Shown here: one piece after another, positions 27,066 to 36,945 of the stretch
How positions within the stretch are numbered: the stretch's first letter is position 1
How the letters are laid out: every line of letters begins with the position of its first letter
From: CAYXWM01 sp964468805
GTDB taxonomy: Bacteria > Bacillota > Clostridia > Lachnospirales > WRBF01
Reading direction: 5' to 3'
Length of the DNA: 64,000 nt
NCBI GenBank assembly: GCA_964468805.1
Contig: CAYXWM010000001.1
Location: 1-64,000, forward strand
Program-made: the position numbers and the translations under genes
The notes under the pieces: model-generated
Seen by the model: only the letters and a program-made list of their open reading frames with translations
The model's database searches: none
What the model was told of the DNA's origin: nothing

Positions 27066-27896
27066 TTACATTTTCCTTTTATTAAAATAACCGATTATAA
27101 ATAAGATAACAGCGATAACAAAGAGTATACCTATTGAAATGGTGTTCCAAACGTCAAATAATTGCTCGCCTGTAAATTTTGAAACTATAAATTTAACTGC
27201 TACAGACAACGGAGCGACCGCCCCAAAAGCAAGGCAGGTAGCATACCATCTGTTTATCTTTGTTCTTGCGAAAATACCCCAAACAGTCCATAGGTAAGTT
27301 AGAGAAACTGCCGATATGGGTATACCTAAAGGAAACAGCCAATTACCTACGACCAATTGTTCAATAAAATAAAGGAATGGCACTATAAAGACGCTTAACG
27401 AAATAAGGGACTTTGTGCCGGCTTTTTTTTCGAAATGAAACAGTGGCATTAAAATTACCCAAGTAAACGCAACGCTTGACATTACATAAAGAGACCAAGA
27501 CAATCCCCAAGAAACAGCTAAATCACAAATCAAGCAAACAACAGTTGCTAAAACGAATGAAGTTGTTATTACAAATTTAGCAATACTTCGAGAGTTCTTT
27601 TCTTTTGTAATGCTAACCTTTTGAGCATATTGCAGAGTGTTTTGAACCAATATTTCTGCTTTAGGCGTTTGGTTGTCTTCCTGCTTTCCGTTTAACAGTT
27701 CATCAACCGTCACTCCCAGAATTTCCGCAAGCAGTGGAAGAGTGGTAATATCGGGATACCCTAACCCTCGTTCCCATTTGGAAACTGCTTTATCTGTTAT
27801 GCTTAGTTTTTCAGCTAATTGTTTTTGGGTCATGTTTTTTGATTTTCTAAGCTCCGAGATATATTTAGCCATGCCGTCATTATTCAACTCAAGCAC
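27066..27896 (-). CDS. XRE-family HTH regulator with membrane domain
   Basis: A 276-residue protein. Residues about 10-65 form a Cro/CI-type HTH (TQKQLAEKLSITDKAVSKWE, then a second half ending DELLNGK). After a short linker come about five to six hydrophobic segments (from about residue 108), so DNA binding is tethered to the membrane. Such fusions are frequent in Clostridia, often near transport genes; function is unknown. The start is uncertain: a GTG at 27896 lies only about 2 nt after AAAGGA, whereas the TTG three codons later or the ATG nine codons in have a better distance. Confidence 0.85.
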   Translation of the reverse strand: MLELNNDGMAKYISELRKSKNMTQKQLAEKLSITDKAVSKWERGLGYPDITTLPLLAEILGVTVDELLNGKQEDNQTPKAEILVQNTLQYAQKVSITKEKNSRSIAKFVITTSFVLATVVCLICDLAVSWGLSWSLYVMSSVAFTWVILMPLFHFEKKAGTKSLISLSVFIVPFLYFIEQLVVGNWLFPLGIPISAVSLTYLWTVWGIFARTKINRWYATCLAFGAVAPLSVAVKFIVSKFTGEQLFDVWNTISIGILFVIAVILFIIGYFNKRKM

Positions 27897-28056
27897 CGTC
27901 CTTTCTGCTTTAGTATAACAGGACGTCTACTGCGAAACAAGCAACTTAACGTAGATTCGGCTGAACTAAACCAATGGTAGAGTTGAATTTTTGCCTGATT
28001 TCATAATAAAAATCTTCCCAACCGTTTTGACGGCTCTTTTTGATACTTTTCTATAT

Positions 28057-28196
28057 TATACTTAATTTCGAGTTAAGTAGTAACAAAAGCGTATATTCGT
28101 AGTGGTGAGCGACCGGTGTTTTTTTAATAAAAAACGCAAGAGCGAACCGTTTACGAAGAATAGCTTTTGTTACTATTCCTTATGCAATTAAGTATA
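28057..28196 (+). repeat. MITE-like inverted repeat, family 2, copy 2
   Basis: 140 bp with perfect 11-bp terminal inverted repeats TATACTTAATT/AATTAAGTATA and 12-bp subterminal repeats AGTAACAAAAGC/GCTTTTGTTACT. Internal sequence GTGGTGAGCGACCGGTG is shared with the inverted copy at 5125-5264. No coding capacity. Confidence 0.85.
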
Positions 28197-28247
28197 GTTT
28201 TAATTCCAATACTAATAAGCCGGATGTCACAGCATCGAAGATGATTT

Positions 28248-28303
28248 TGTTGATTAATATCGGTTTAGCATTATCGGGAGGAGGAATAAGAGCCATAAAT
28301 TAG
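28248..28303 (+). pseudogene. scrap resembling a patatin-like phospholipase N-terminus
   Basis: A short frame reads INIGLALSGGGIRAIN and then stops. G-L-A-L-S-G-G-G-I-R is the oxyanion-hole motif at the start of patatin-like acyl hydrolases. Nothing downstream continues it recognisably; a separate open stretch follows (to about 28433, ending GGNCRIYIEN) with no identified family. The whole 27897-29060 gap looks like decayed coding DNA plus one repeat element. Confidence 0.3.
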
Positions 28304-28682
28304 CAAAAGTAATATGTAAGGATTTGGGTATTAATTTACCTCTAAATCCATCTTTGAAATATACTCTATCGAAGGTTAATACAATAACCACCTTTGAAAC
28401 AGGTGGAAATTGTAGAATATATATAGAAAATTAAATAGAACATTATATTTTTCTGCAAAAATGACGATGAAGATAGTAGTACCGGTCTTTTTGGTCAAAA
28501 GATATACCAACAGAGGAATAAGTGACTTGACGAATTTTAGTGTTAAGAGAATCGCAGGCTTGATATACGGGTTTCTTTAAATTTCGCTTGTATGTTTTAC
28601 AGCCGATCATCCTGATTTACAATTGCCCATATCTTCCGGATGAACAAGAGAGAGTAAAATTATCAAGGAAAGGAGTTTAAAA

Positions 28683-28769
28683 ATGCCTAAGTGTCAAGTA
28701 GTAAACCTAATCGATATGAAGAAAAATATGAGCAAGAGCGTAGTAAAGAACGGTTTATTTAAAACTTTA
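28683..28769 (+). CDS. possible 28-residue peptide
   Basis: ATG preceded by AAAGGAG with a 7-nt spacer, then a basic peptide (MPKCQVVNLIDMKKN...) of 28 codons. The ribosome binding site is good, but there is no family match and the surroundings look degraded; it may be the start of a broken gene. Confidence 0.3.
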
Positions 28770-29060
28770 TGATTATTTATGGGTTGGCGATGAGTTATGA
28801 TTTGCCGGCAGCGTCCTAAAAAACTATTGACGAGGTTATAGAAGCCACAAAAAAATTGACGACTCCTGCATAGAAATGATTAATACCATATTATACCATC
28901 ATCAAAACTGAATGCTCACAATTCATTTAATGTTCAGGGACCTAGCAGGCTTAACATTACTTTATTGTGAAATTATAAAAAGCGTTTGTGGAATAAATTG
29001 AATTATGAAATGATTGACCTGAATTACTATTAATTACTATTAATTACTTATGGAGGTTTG

Positions 29061-32000
29061 ATGACTATGAAAAAGTTCAGAAATGCGCTCAGTTTATTAG
29101 TAATAATTGCTTTAGTACTTAATCTTCTGTTTAATTCAATTATTACACACGCTCAAGACAATATTACTGACACGGAAATTACGGCCAACGGAGAATTCCA
29201 TCTGACAGGCTTGGTTCGTCCGCCTATTATGGACCCACCCACAGATGAGACTTTAACGGAAAGGATTCGTCCGTTCTTTTTGCTACCTTCCTCATATGAT
29301 GCCGGAATGTATCAATCTTCTGTCAAACAGCAAAAAGTAAACATATGCTGGAGTTATGCGACTATTGCCGCTATTGAGGCTTCTACAATCAAAAACGGCG
29401 GCGATGCGAATATAAACCTTTCCGAAGCTCATGCAGCCTATGCCTTAAGCTCTGACGGCGGAAATATATATGGATTTGACAGGGGTGTAAACGATGGTGG
29501 CTCTAGCATATCTGCCATGGCCTACCTTATGCGAGGTCAGTTAAAAGGAGCTGTCAAAGAGAGCGACGACCCATTTTCCGGCAACTCCTTACCTGTGCGA
29601 AATGTTGACGTAACGAGCAACAAACCTGTTTCATATAATGTACCGAATGTTTATCGCTTAACAACAATGGATTACAACATGAGTTCACATATGGATGTAA
29701 TTAAAGAAGCGGTTATGACCTACGGAGCAGTAGCTACAGGTATGTTTGTTCCGCCGGAGATGCAGTCTAATTCGAACCCCAACCATGCTTATTATGTGGA
29801 TAAAAGCAGAGGGAACGTCCTTAATGTAGCTTTAAATTCACATGCAGTGACTATTGTCGGCTGGGACGATAATTATCCAAAAACTAATTTTATGTCTGCG
29901 TACATACAACCTCCAAGCAACGGCGCTTGGCTTATCAAAAACAGTTGGGGAACGAATTGGGGAAATAACGGATATGGTTGGATTTCCTATTATGACGCTG
30001 AAATAGGCATTGACAGCTATGCTTATGATCCTGTAGAGCCTTACGACCCCTCTAAAAACATACATGAACATGATCCATTTGGATATATGGGCTATAGCCG
30101 GTATTCTTACGGTGCCAATGTGTTTACCGCAGCACCGGGAAGAACCCTTACAGAAGCAAAGGTGTATGCCGCAAAAGCTCAAGATAGGATAGAATTATAT
30201 GTTGTACCATATTACACAAATACCTCCGATTTGGATATCACGGGGCAAACTCCGGCAGGAGTGCTGGAAAATGTTCATATGGGATATCATACTGTGAAGT
30301 TGGATTACCCTGCCATAGTGGGTGAAAAGTTTGCGATTGTGGCAAAATTTCGCAGTCAGATTTTACCTTTACAAATGAGGCTTCCCGGGTATACGAGCCA
30401 AGCTTCTTCAAGCCCCGGGATAAGTTATGCTTCAGATAACGCAAGACGTTGGGCGGATTTACATAGTATCTGGGGCGACTCCATTATTAACATTAAGGCT
30501 GTTACCCAACAATTACCTACGACAACTATTACCATTGCCGATATCCCGGGAATTGTACCCCCTGTAGAAGGGCAGATTCCGGTAACAGATAGGATAGAAA
30601 CAGACCAATATTTTGGAACGGTTACTTGGGACGGCAATCCAAGCTTTTTTAACTTTGGAACTGCGTATTCCGCTATCATTGAGCTTACGCCAAAAGTAGG
30701 CTATACGTACTTGGACATAGCTCCGAACTTTTTTAAAGTAGCTGGGGCAAGCTCTGTTACAAACGCCGGCGGAAGTAGAACTATTACTGCTGTTTTCCCG
30801 ACAACTAATCAAGGTGCTGACGTTTTTTATTTGGATAAAAACGGTGTTTTACAAACGAAAAATAATGTTACGCCACTTCAAGGGCTAAGCAACGTAAACA
30901 CGGGATGGTACGTTGTAAAAGATAATATGACAATAAATACTCGTGTTGTAATCAACGGTAATGTTAATATTATCCTGGCTGATGGAACTCATTTGGAAAC
31001 AAAACGTGGTATTACGGTGTCACCGGGCAACAGCTTGACCATATATTCTCAATCCAATGGCAATTTGGCAGGGCGGTTGACATCTACAGGCTCAGACGGA
31101 GCAGCTATAGGTGGCGCTGCTCCTACTGATTCCTTACCCAATGGGTCAGCCGGAACTATAACTATAAATGGTGGAATCATTACTGCCAGAGCAGCTTCAC
31201 CCTATATGAACGACGGACATGCCGGTATAGGCGGAGCAGCAGGGAATCGTAATTATCCCAGCGGTAATGGAGGCACAATCACTATAAACGGCGGAGTGGT
31301 TACTGCAACAGGCATTTATCAGGGCGCAGGAATAGGTGGCGGAGGTAATTCAACTGTTTACTCCCCTCCGGGTGCTGCGCCAACTCCCGGTTCAGGCGGT
31401 ACAATTACTATAAATGGCGGGGTGGTTACCGCAACAAGCGCTTTTCTGCCAATTAACGGCATAGGCGCGGGCAGTAAAGGTTATACAAACAGTGACTACG
31501 GCGCTCCGGGAACGTTTACTATGAACGGAAACGCAGTGGTATTCGCCAACCGTGTAGGAGATACAAGCGCCAAAACAAGTGGCATATTATTTGACTATAG
31601 CCAAGGAGACAAAGGATTTTTCTACGGCAGCACTGTTACGCCAACAAATAATTTTACAATTCCCGAGGACAGTACGCTGCTTGTTCCAAACGGCAGTAAA
31701 TTGATACTCAACCCTGATGTGACAATGACCAATAACGGTATAGTTGATCCTAAAGACGGAAGCACAGTAACAGTCAAAAGCGAGGTTAGTGTTCAACCAA
31801 ATAAAATAAATGGTGCGAATGTTGAAAATATAGCTTTATCAGAATTAACTCACAATACTGTCACCATAAACCCTTCGGCTTTAAAAGTTAGAACTGAACA
31901 GGATTTGGAATACGCAAAGAGTATAACATCGGTTCCTCCTTCAAATGATGATGAATGGCAGGATGGTTTAATATTTATCGGGCTTGATCCTGATACAGAT

Positions 32001-34793
32001 TATTATTTCTTCGCACGCTCAAAAGAGAATGTCAATTTCAAAAAAGGTGCTGCGTCCGGTTATTTGGCGGTGAGAACTGCTATTGAACCGGGATTTATTA
32101 TAGGTGCGCAAGATGGAGTAATGCCCTCTGTCAATTCAGAAGGAACAGCTTTATATGAAATTAAGGCAACAAATTTTGCTGATGGCACATATCAGGTTTT
32201 TATATCAAATGACACAGCTGCTGATTTGTATGTGCGGGCGCGAAATATTACATTCAAAAGCGGAGTAGGTAAATTGATTCTGGAAACCACAGAACTGACT
32301 CCTCCGGGTAAGCATAACATTTTGATTACTATTGACGGCGTGACTTTGGAAGGATTAACCTTGACTATAGAGCCGGCAGGGAACTTCTCTCATCCTGAAA
32401 TTAACACTACATATAAACCGGAACACTATCTCGAAGATTTAATCCTTTCGCCTGATTATGAATGGTCGTCTCCTGTCAACATATTATTTGCAGGAGAAGG
32501 TCAACAATTTTCGGCTATTTACAATGACCCATATGGCAAAAGTATTCGTGGAAATATTACAGTGAATGTGGCGAAAGCGCCGCTGATTCCTCCGCAGCCA
32601 AATGCATTGACAGCAACTTACGGGCAAACCCTTGCCGACCTTATCCTTGAAACCGGTTTTTCTTGGAAAGATGAATTAACAACCCCGGTAGGGAACGTTA
32701 CTGAAACCGGAAGACCGTTTACTGTTATCTATACATCTCAGGATAGCTCCTTAGATAGAAACAACTACCACCATACTGCCGAAACTCAGATTACTGTTAA
32801 AGTTTTGCCAATGCCGGTTGAAGTGACCGGCGTAACCGTCAATCCCTCCACAGTAACGGTGCAGAAAGGCAGAACTCATCAATTCAGCGCAACGGTAGAC
32901 GGAGTAAATAACCCGGACCAAAGCGTATCGTGGAGTGTAGCAAACGGTACAGGCATAACAAGTATAGCAGCAGATGGTATATTGACTATTGACGCAGATG
33001 AAACAGAGGCGACATTGACTGTAACCGCCACATCATCGGTTGATAGTACAAAATTTGGTACGGCGACAGTAACTGTGACTGACGACCCACCACTGACACC
33101 AACTGTTACAGATGTTGTAGTTTCTCCGGAGACTTATACAATGAATCCGGGTGAAACGCATGTATTCAGTGCTGTAGTTAACGGTTTAAACGATCCACAG
33201 CAGAGTGTAATATGGACAGTCGAAGGCGGTAGTACAGAAACATCTATCACGTCAGGTGGCGCATTGACTGTTTCGCTGAATGAAACAGCAACGGAGCTAA
33301 ACGTTAGGGCAACCTCCACAGACGACTCTACTAAATTTGGCACAGCAACCGTAACGGTGACGCACGGGGATGTTGCGGAGACAACCTACACCGTGAATGT
33401 AATCGGCAGTTATGCATCCGTCACAGGCGCAGGTGATTACGCTCCGGGCGAGACAGTAACCATATACGCAGGAAGCAGAACTAACTACAGTTTCAACGGT
33501 TGGACAGTCGTCGGCGCGACGCCTGCTACCACATACGCAACAACTACGTTCATAATGCCTAATAACGACGTAACGGTAACAGCAAATTGGAGATATTCCG
33601 GAAGCAGCAGTAGTGGTGGAAGTTATTACCCGCCCTCAACTAAAACAACTACTACACCACCTCCGGTTGCACCTTCGTCAAACACCGTAAAGGGTTCGGT
33701 AAACGGCATAGGTGTTGATTTTACTAAAAATGAAGATGACAGCGTTTCTTTGCATATAAAAGCGGATGATGTTTCCAAATATCCCGTGAAAAAGAATTTT
33801 GTCATTGAGATAAAAGAACAATCTGCTTTCAATGTGAGTTTTTCTATATCGGCAATATTAAAAGATAACGTTTCGGTTGTTCAAATAAAATCCGACTACG
33901 GCATAGTGATCCTAAATAAAAAGATGCTTGAAAAGTTCATGGCACAATACGGCGATACGTTTGAAATATCCGTAAAAGCCGGCAGCTTCATAGTGGAGTT
34001 CTTGAAAAACGGTAAGGCCTTCAGCTACAACGATCCCACGAACCCATTTATCTTAAGCATACCTGTGAGTTCTGTTGCAGACACAAGTGTGCTTGGCTAT
34101 GTAGCAATCAAAAAGGAATCTACAAGCAACAGCATAATACCATACAGCGTATATAAAGACGGCAAAATAACCTTCCAAACAACTGCCACAGGTACATTCG
34201 ACGTTATACATAATGACAGGACATTCACAGATGTAACGACCCATTGGGCGGCTGACAATATTACGTTCGTCGCATCACTTGAATTGTTCCGCGGCACAGG
34301 AGACGGCGAGTTCAGCCCCGATACGTCAATGACTCGCGCAATGTTTGCGCAGGCACTTGCCAATATTGAGGGCGTTGACTTGTCTGCATACAAAACTACG
34401 AGCTTTGCAGACGTAACAGTTGGCGCATGGTATGCCCCGGCTGTGGAATGGGCATCGTCTGCCGGTATCGTCAATGGCTACGGTAACGGATTATTCGAAC
34501 CGAATGACAGTATCACTCGCGAACAGATGGCGGTCATGTTGATGAACTATATTAATTATAAAGGATATGAACTGCCATCAACAAAAAAACCGGCGTTCAA
34601 CGATGAAACGGACATTTCATCATGGGCACTCAGCGCAGTGAAGCGTGCCCAAGACACAATCATAATCAGCGGCAAACCGAACAATCTATACGACCCACAT
34701 GGTACGGCAAGTCGCGCTGAAGTCGCTACCATTTTAGCACGTTTTATCAATATGCATGTCAATAATATTGCAGATGTAGAATTTGACAAATAA
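29061..34793 (+). CDS. giant S-layer-anchored papain-like cysteine protease / adhesin
   Basis: A 1,910-residue secreted protein. Signal peptide at residues 1-31; a C1A papain-like domain with Cys96 (NICWSYA), His261 (NSHAVTIVGW) and Asn294 (KNSWGTNWG); a lectin-like beta domain typical behind clostridial surface C1A proteases (about 345-450); then glycine-rich repeats of the type GGTITINGGVVTATG (about 640-820) likely forming a beta-solenoid. Two Big2-like Ig repeats (about 1255-1435) and an InlB-type repeat (about 1440-1515) follow, then a Ser/Pro/Thr linker, a beta domain, and three SLH motifs at the end (about 1720-1890). It would be displayed on the secondary cell-wall polymer and degrade or bind external proteins. 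Start ATG 4-5 nt after GGAGG. Preceded by gene-poor DNA and followed by a terminator. Confidence 0.9.
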   Translation: MTMKKFRNALSLLVIIALVLNLLFNSIITHAQDNITDTEITANGEFHLTGLVRPPIMDPPTDETLTERIRPFFLLPSSYDAGMYQSSVKQQKVNICWSYATIAAIEASTIKNGGDANINLSEAHAAYALSSDGGNIYGFDRGVNDGGSSISAMAYLMRGQLKGAVKESDDPFSGNSLPVRNVDVTSNKPVSYNVPNVYRLTTMDYNMSSHMDVIKEAVMTYGAVATGMFVPPEMQSNSNPNHAYYVDKSRGNVLNVALNSHAVTIVGWDDNYPKTNFMSAYIQPPSNGAWLIKNSWGTNWGNNGYGWISYYDAEIGIDSYAYDPVEPYDPSKNIHEHDPFGYMGYSRYSYGANVFTAAPGRTLTEAKVYAAKAQDRIELYVVPYYTNTSDLDITGQTPAGVLENVHMGYHTVKLDYPAIVGEKFAIVAKFRSQILPLQMRLPGYTSQASSSPGISYASDNARRWADLHSIWGDSIINIKAVTQQLPTTTITIADIPGIVPPVEGQIPVTDRIETDQYFGTVTWDGNPSFFNFGTAYSAIIELTPKVGYTYLDIAPNFFKVAGASSVTNAGGSRTITAVFPTTNQGADVFYLDKNGVLQTKNNVTPLQGLSNVNTGWYVVKDNMTINTRVVINGNVNIILADGTHLETKRGITVSPGNSLTIYSQSNGNLAGRLTSTGSDGAAIGGAAPTDSLPNGSAGTITINGGIITARAASPYMNDGHAGIGGAAGNRNYPSGNGGTITINGGVVTATGIYQGAGIGGGGNSTVYSPPGAAPTPGSGGTITINGGVVTATSAFLPINGIGAGSKGYTNSDYGAPGTFTMNGNAVVFANRVGDTSAKTSGILFDYSQGDKGFFYGSTVTPTNNFTIPEDSTLLVPNGSKLILNPDVTMTNNGIVDPKDGSTVTVKSEVSVQPNKINGANVENIALSELTHNTVTINPSALKVRTEQDLEYAKSITSVPPSNDDEWQDGLIFIGLDPDTDYYFFARSKENVNFKKGAASGYLAVRTAIEPGFIIGAQDGVMPSVNSEGTALYEIKATNFADGTYQVFISNDTAADLYVRARNITFKSGVGKLILETTELTPPGKHNILITIDGVTLEGLTLTIEPAGNFSHPEINTTYKPEHYLEDLILSPDYEWSSPVNILFAGEGQQFSAIYNDPYGKSIRGNITVNVAKAPLIPPQPNALTATYGQTLADLILETGFSWKDELTTPVGNVTETGRPFTVIYTSQDSSLDRNNYHHTAETQITVKVLPMPVEVTGVTVNPSTVTVQKGRTHQFSATVDGVNNPDQSVSWSVANGTGITSIAADGILTIDADETEATLTVTATSSVDSTKFGTATVTVTDDPPLTPTVTDVVVSPETYTMNPGETHVFSAVVNGLNDPQQSVIWTVEGGSTETSITSGGALTVSLNETATELNVRATSTDDSTKFGTATVTVTHGDVAETTYTVNVIGSYASVTGAGDYAPGETVTIYAGSRTNYSFNGWTVVGATPATTYATTTFIMPNNDVTVTANWRYSGSSSSGGSYYPPSTKTTTTPPPVAPSSNTVKGSVNGIGVDFTKNEDDSVSLHIKADDVSKYPVKKNFVIEIKEQSAFNVSFSISAILKDNVSVVQIKSDYGIVILNKKMLEKFMAQYGDTFEISVKAGSFIVEFLKNGKAFSYNDPTNPFILSIPVSSVADTSVLGYVAIKKESTSNSIIPYSVYKDGKITFQTTATGTFDVIHNDRTFTDVTTHWAADNITFVASLELFRGTGDGEFSPDTSMTRAMFAQALANIEGVDLSAYKTTSFADVTVGAWYAPAVEWASSAGIVNGYGNGLFEPNDSITREQMAVMLMNYINYKGYELPSTKKPAFNDETDISSWALSAVKRAQDTIIISGKPNNLYDPHGTASRAEVATILARFINMHVNNIADVEFDK

Positions 34794-34812
34794 CACCGGA
34801 ATAATATAGACT

Positions 34813-34847
34813 GAGCCACCTTTTCGTATACAAAAGGTGGCTCTTTT
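34813..34847 (+). terminator. intrinsic terminator of the surface protease gene
   Basis: 12-bp stem GAGCCACCTTTT/AAAAGGTGGCTC with a 7-nt loop and TTTT. A second strong hairpin (GTAAAAGGCGGTGGG/CCTACCGCCTTTTAC, 34934-34969) follows in the 34794-35518 gap, which otherwise holds only the recombinase remnant. Confidence 0.88.
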
Positions 34848-35139
34848 GCCGATATAGATAAGCATCATTACTTTTACTACGGCAAAACAGGGCAACGCCG
34901 GAGAGCGACCCGACGCAGCCGTGGCTTTATACGGTAAAAGGCGGTGGGTGAAAACCTACCGCCTTTTACATTTACCGGTAATGCCTAAAGCTGATAAACT
35001 CCGGGTGTGTGCAGAGCCCGCGGTTTTAAGCTGCAAATCTCTCGGCAAAGAAAATTTTAATCTGACTGTAAACCATTTCCCAATCTCGTGCCGGCTACGT
35101 TCAACACAAATTTTATTCAGTCATCATAAACAGGAGTAA

Positions 35140-35451
35140 TGCAGAAATGGACAACCTTATTCATTATCACAGCCATACGGACAGGCTCTTGTTAAGAGAG
35201 TGAATACTAAAGTAAATGAACTCACCGAAGAAATAGAACGGCTTAACAAAGAAAAAGAGCGATTGCAAGATAACCTAAGCTTCCTTATCGATAAGGAGTT
35301 TCAGCTTGATATAATTACAAACGCTCTATTCGGTTTAAAAACATACTTTAAGGAAATGACTGTTCCTGAAAATCCAACGCTCATAAAGCTGTTGGTTCAG
35401 AAGATAGAGTGGGACGGACGGGACCTACATATTATTATATACGGCGAGTAG
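35140..35451 (+). pseudogene. C-terminal remnant of a large serine recombinase
   Basis: An open stretch of 103 codons without a proper start; from a GTG at 35200 it encodes 83 residues. It consists of a coiled-coil-like segment (ELTEEIERLNKEKERLQ) followed by the ending LLVQKIEWDGRDLHIIIYGE, the usual C-terminal pattern of large serine recombinases (site-specific integrase/resolvase of mobile elements). The catalytic and zinc-ribbon domains are missing, so it is non-functional. It marks a former mobile element next to the arr gene. Confidence 0.6.
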
Positions 35452-35518
35452 CAAACTATCAGCCGCCTACTCGTAGCACAAGGAATAAAACAGTTACCAC
35501 AGCTATGGTGGTGCATTT

Positions 35519-35998
35519 TCAATCATTAATCGCCTCAATGCCCATTTCTTCAAGTTTAGCAAGGTGTTCACGCATATTTTTGAGTAATTCCGGTGAATGT
35601 CCTTTCCAATCCGTTACTTCGCCGGTTACTCGCAGTGGATGTTGGGTACGATAAGACCTTGTAGGGTTGCCGGGAAACTTCTTATCCGTAAGATTGGGGT
35701 CGTTCTCGAAAATGCCGGTCGGCTCTACTTGATAAATTCGTCCGGATCTGTCACCCAAAGCAAGCTCCGCTCCCCAAACAGCCGCATCCATGGTGCCGGT
35801 AAAATAGACGTAGTTGGCTTTCTTACGACCGCCGTAATTTGAGTTATGACCCGGTTCCAACAAATCACCGGGCTTTAAATCGGATTTTGTGCCATGGAAG
35901 AAGGGTCCGGGGTCTAAGGCTTTGTCGCCCGGGAATGGCAAATTAGGTTGTTGCATATCATCATCTTTTGTTTCGATGCCATCCATTCTTTTATCCAT
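35519..35998 (-). CDS. arr: NAD+--rifampin ADP-ribosyltransferase
   Basis: A 159-residue Arr-family enzyme that inactivates rifamycins by transferring ADP-ribose from NAD+ to the drug. The family core is almost unbroken: FFHGTKSDLKPGDLLEPG, SNYGGRKKANYVYFT, AAVWGAELA, YQVEPTG, then DPNLTDKKFPGNPTRSYR and the end VTGEVTDWKGHSPE. A short Asp/Glu-rich N-terminal extension of about 28 residues precedes it. Start ATG has AAGGAGGG 7 nt upstream. Adjacent to the recombinase remnant, so acquisition by transfer is likely; in soil and gut Firmicutes it may also be an old resident. Confidence 0.93.
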   Translation of the reverse strand: MDKRMDGIETKDDDMQQPNLPFPGDKALDPGPFFHGTKSDLKPGDLLEPGHNSNYGGRKKANYVYFTGTMDAAVWGAELALGDRSGRIYQVEPTGIFENDPNLTDKKFPGNPTRSYRTQHPLRVTGEVTDWKGHSPELLKNMREHLAKLEEMGIEAIND

Positions 35999-36123
35999 AA
36001 TAATCCCTCCTTAATTAGTCCGGTATTTCCGTAATAACAATAAACTTTCACTGCGACAATACTATCCCGGGTTCCGGTAAAAAGGCACTTTGTGTCATAC
36101 TATGCCCAAGATACTTCTTTTTA

Positions 36124-36837
36124 TTATTCAGGAGTTTTGTCAATATGGTACTTTATGCCGTTAACGGCAAGAGTGGTTTCATCATCCCAATGAATAATTA
36201 TAGTTCCTGCTTCTCCCCATTTTCCCGTATAGATTCGAATAGGAATCTTAGAAAATTCACAGAAAAGAAGCCGTATATGTTTACTTTCGTTTGTTACGTT
36301 CACAAAGGTAGCTCCGCCGAGGGTTCCTTGGTCGTTGTCTATAATTTCTGCAACATATGTATTTTGGGGTGAATATAGCGTTCTGACTTTAGTATTTAAT
36401 GCGAACTCTCCAAAAATATAAGTGAGGAGTGTAAAAAACAGCAAGAGTATCATTAACAGTGCAGAGATAACACCCATTACGACTTTTAAAACGCTTGCTT
36501 TTGCAAACTTTGCGAAGATTAATCCGGCACTAACACAACATATTAATGAGAACAGTAATATGCCTTTCTGATTGCAGGAAGAAAAGAACAGTCCGTTAAG
36601 TACTGAGGCAGGTAATAAAAATGCTGAGATAACAGTGTTTAGATTATTTAACACGATCTTTGAGGAAAAAAGGATAACGGTCGTTATCAGATTTAAACCG
36701 GTTATTACAAATAACGTAACAAGGTAATTATATAAAATAAAATTGTACCCGAATATTACACCTATTAATGCACATAAAGGAAAGATAATATTTACAGAAA
36801 ATAGAAGTAATGGAGACCGGTTTATCATATTTTTCAT
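36124..36837 (-). CDS. membrane protein of unknown function
   Basis: A 237-residue protein with five hydrophobic segments in the first about 140 residues, then an extracytoplasmic-type beta domain (YSPQNTYVAEIID...GGATFVNV...IIIHWDDETTLAVNGI). This architecture resembles the DUF5412-type group, but I am not certain. The ribosome binding site is weak (GGGCAGG 6 nt before ATG). It stands alone between arr and the copper-amine-oxidase-type protein, all on the minus strand. Confidence 0.7.
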   Translation of the reverse strand: MKNMINRSPLLLFSVNIIFPLCALIGVIFGYNFILYNYLVTLFVITGLNLITTVILFSSKIVLNNLNTVISAFLLPASVLNGLFFSSCNQKGILLFSLICCVSAGLIFAKFAKASVLKVVMGVISALLMILLLFFTLLTYIFGEFALNTKVRTLYSPQNTYVAEIIDNDQGTLGGATFVNVTNESKHIRLLFCEFSKIPIRIYTGKWGEAGTIIIHWDDETTLAVNGIKYHIDKTPE

Positions 36838-36945
36838 TTATAGCCTGCCCTAATTAATTTTCCCACCGCAAAGCGGAAAATTATTTTACCTCATTGGATA
36901 TATTGCTGTACCAACCTCTTTATAGTGTATCTAAAACCCATAAAA

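Noticed and set aside
34921..35139. 72-codon plus-strand frame before the recombinase remnant
   Set aside because: Begins inside a strong hairpin, no ribosome binding site, and no similarity recognised; not credited as a gene.
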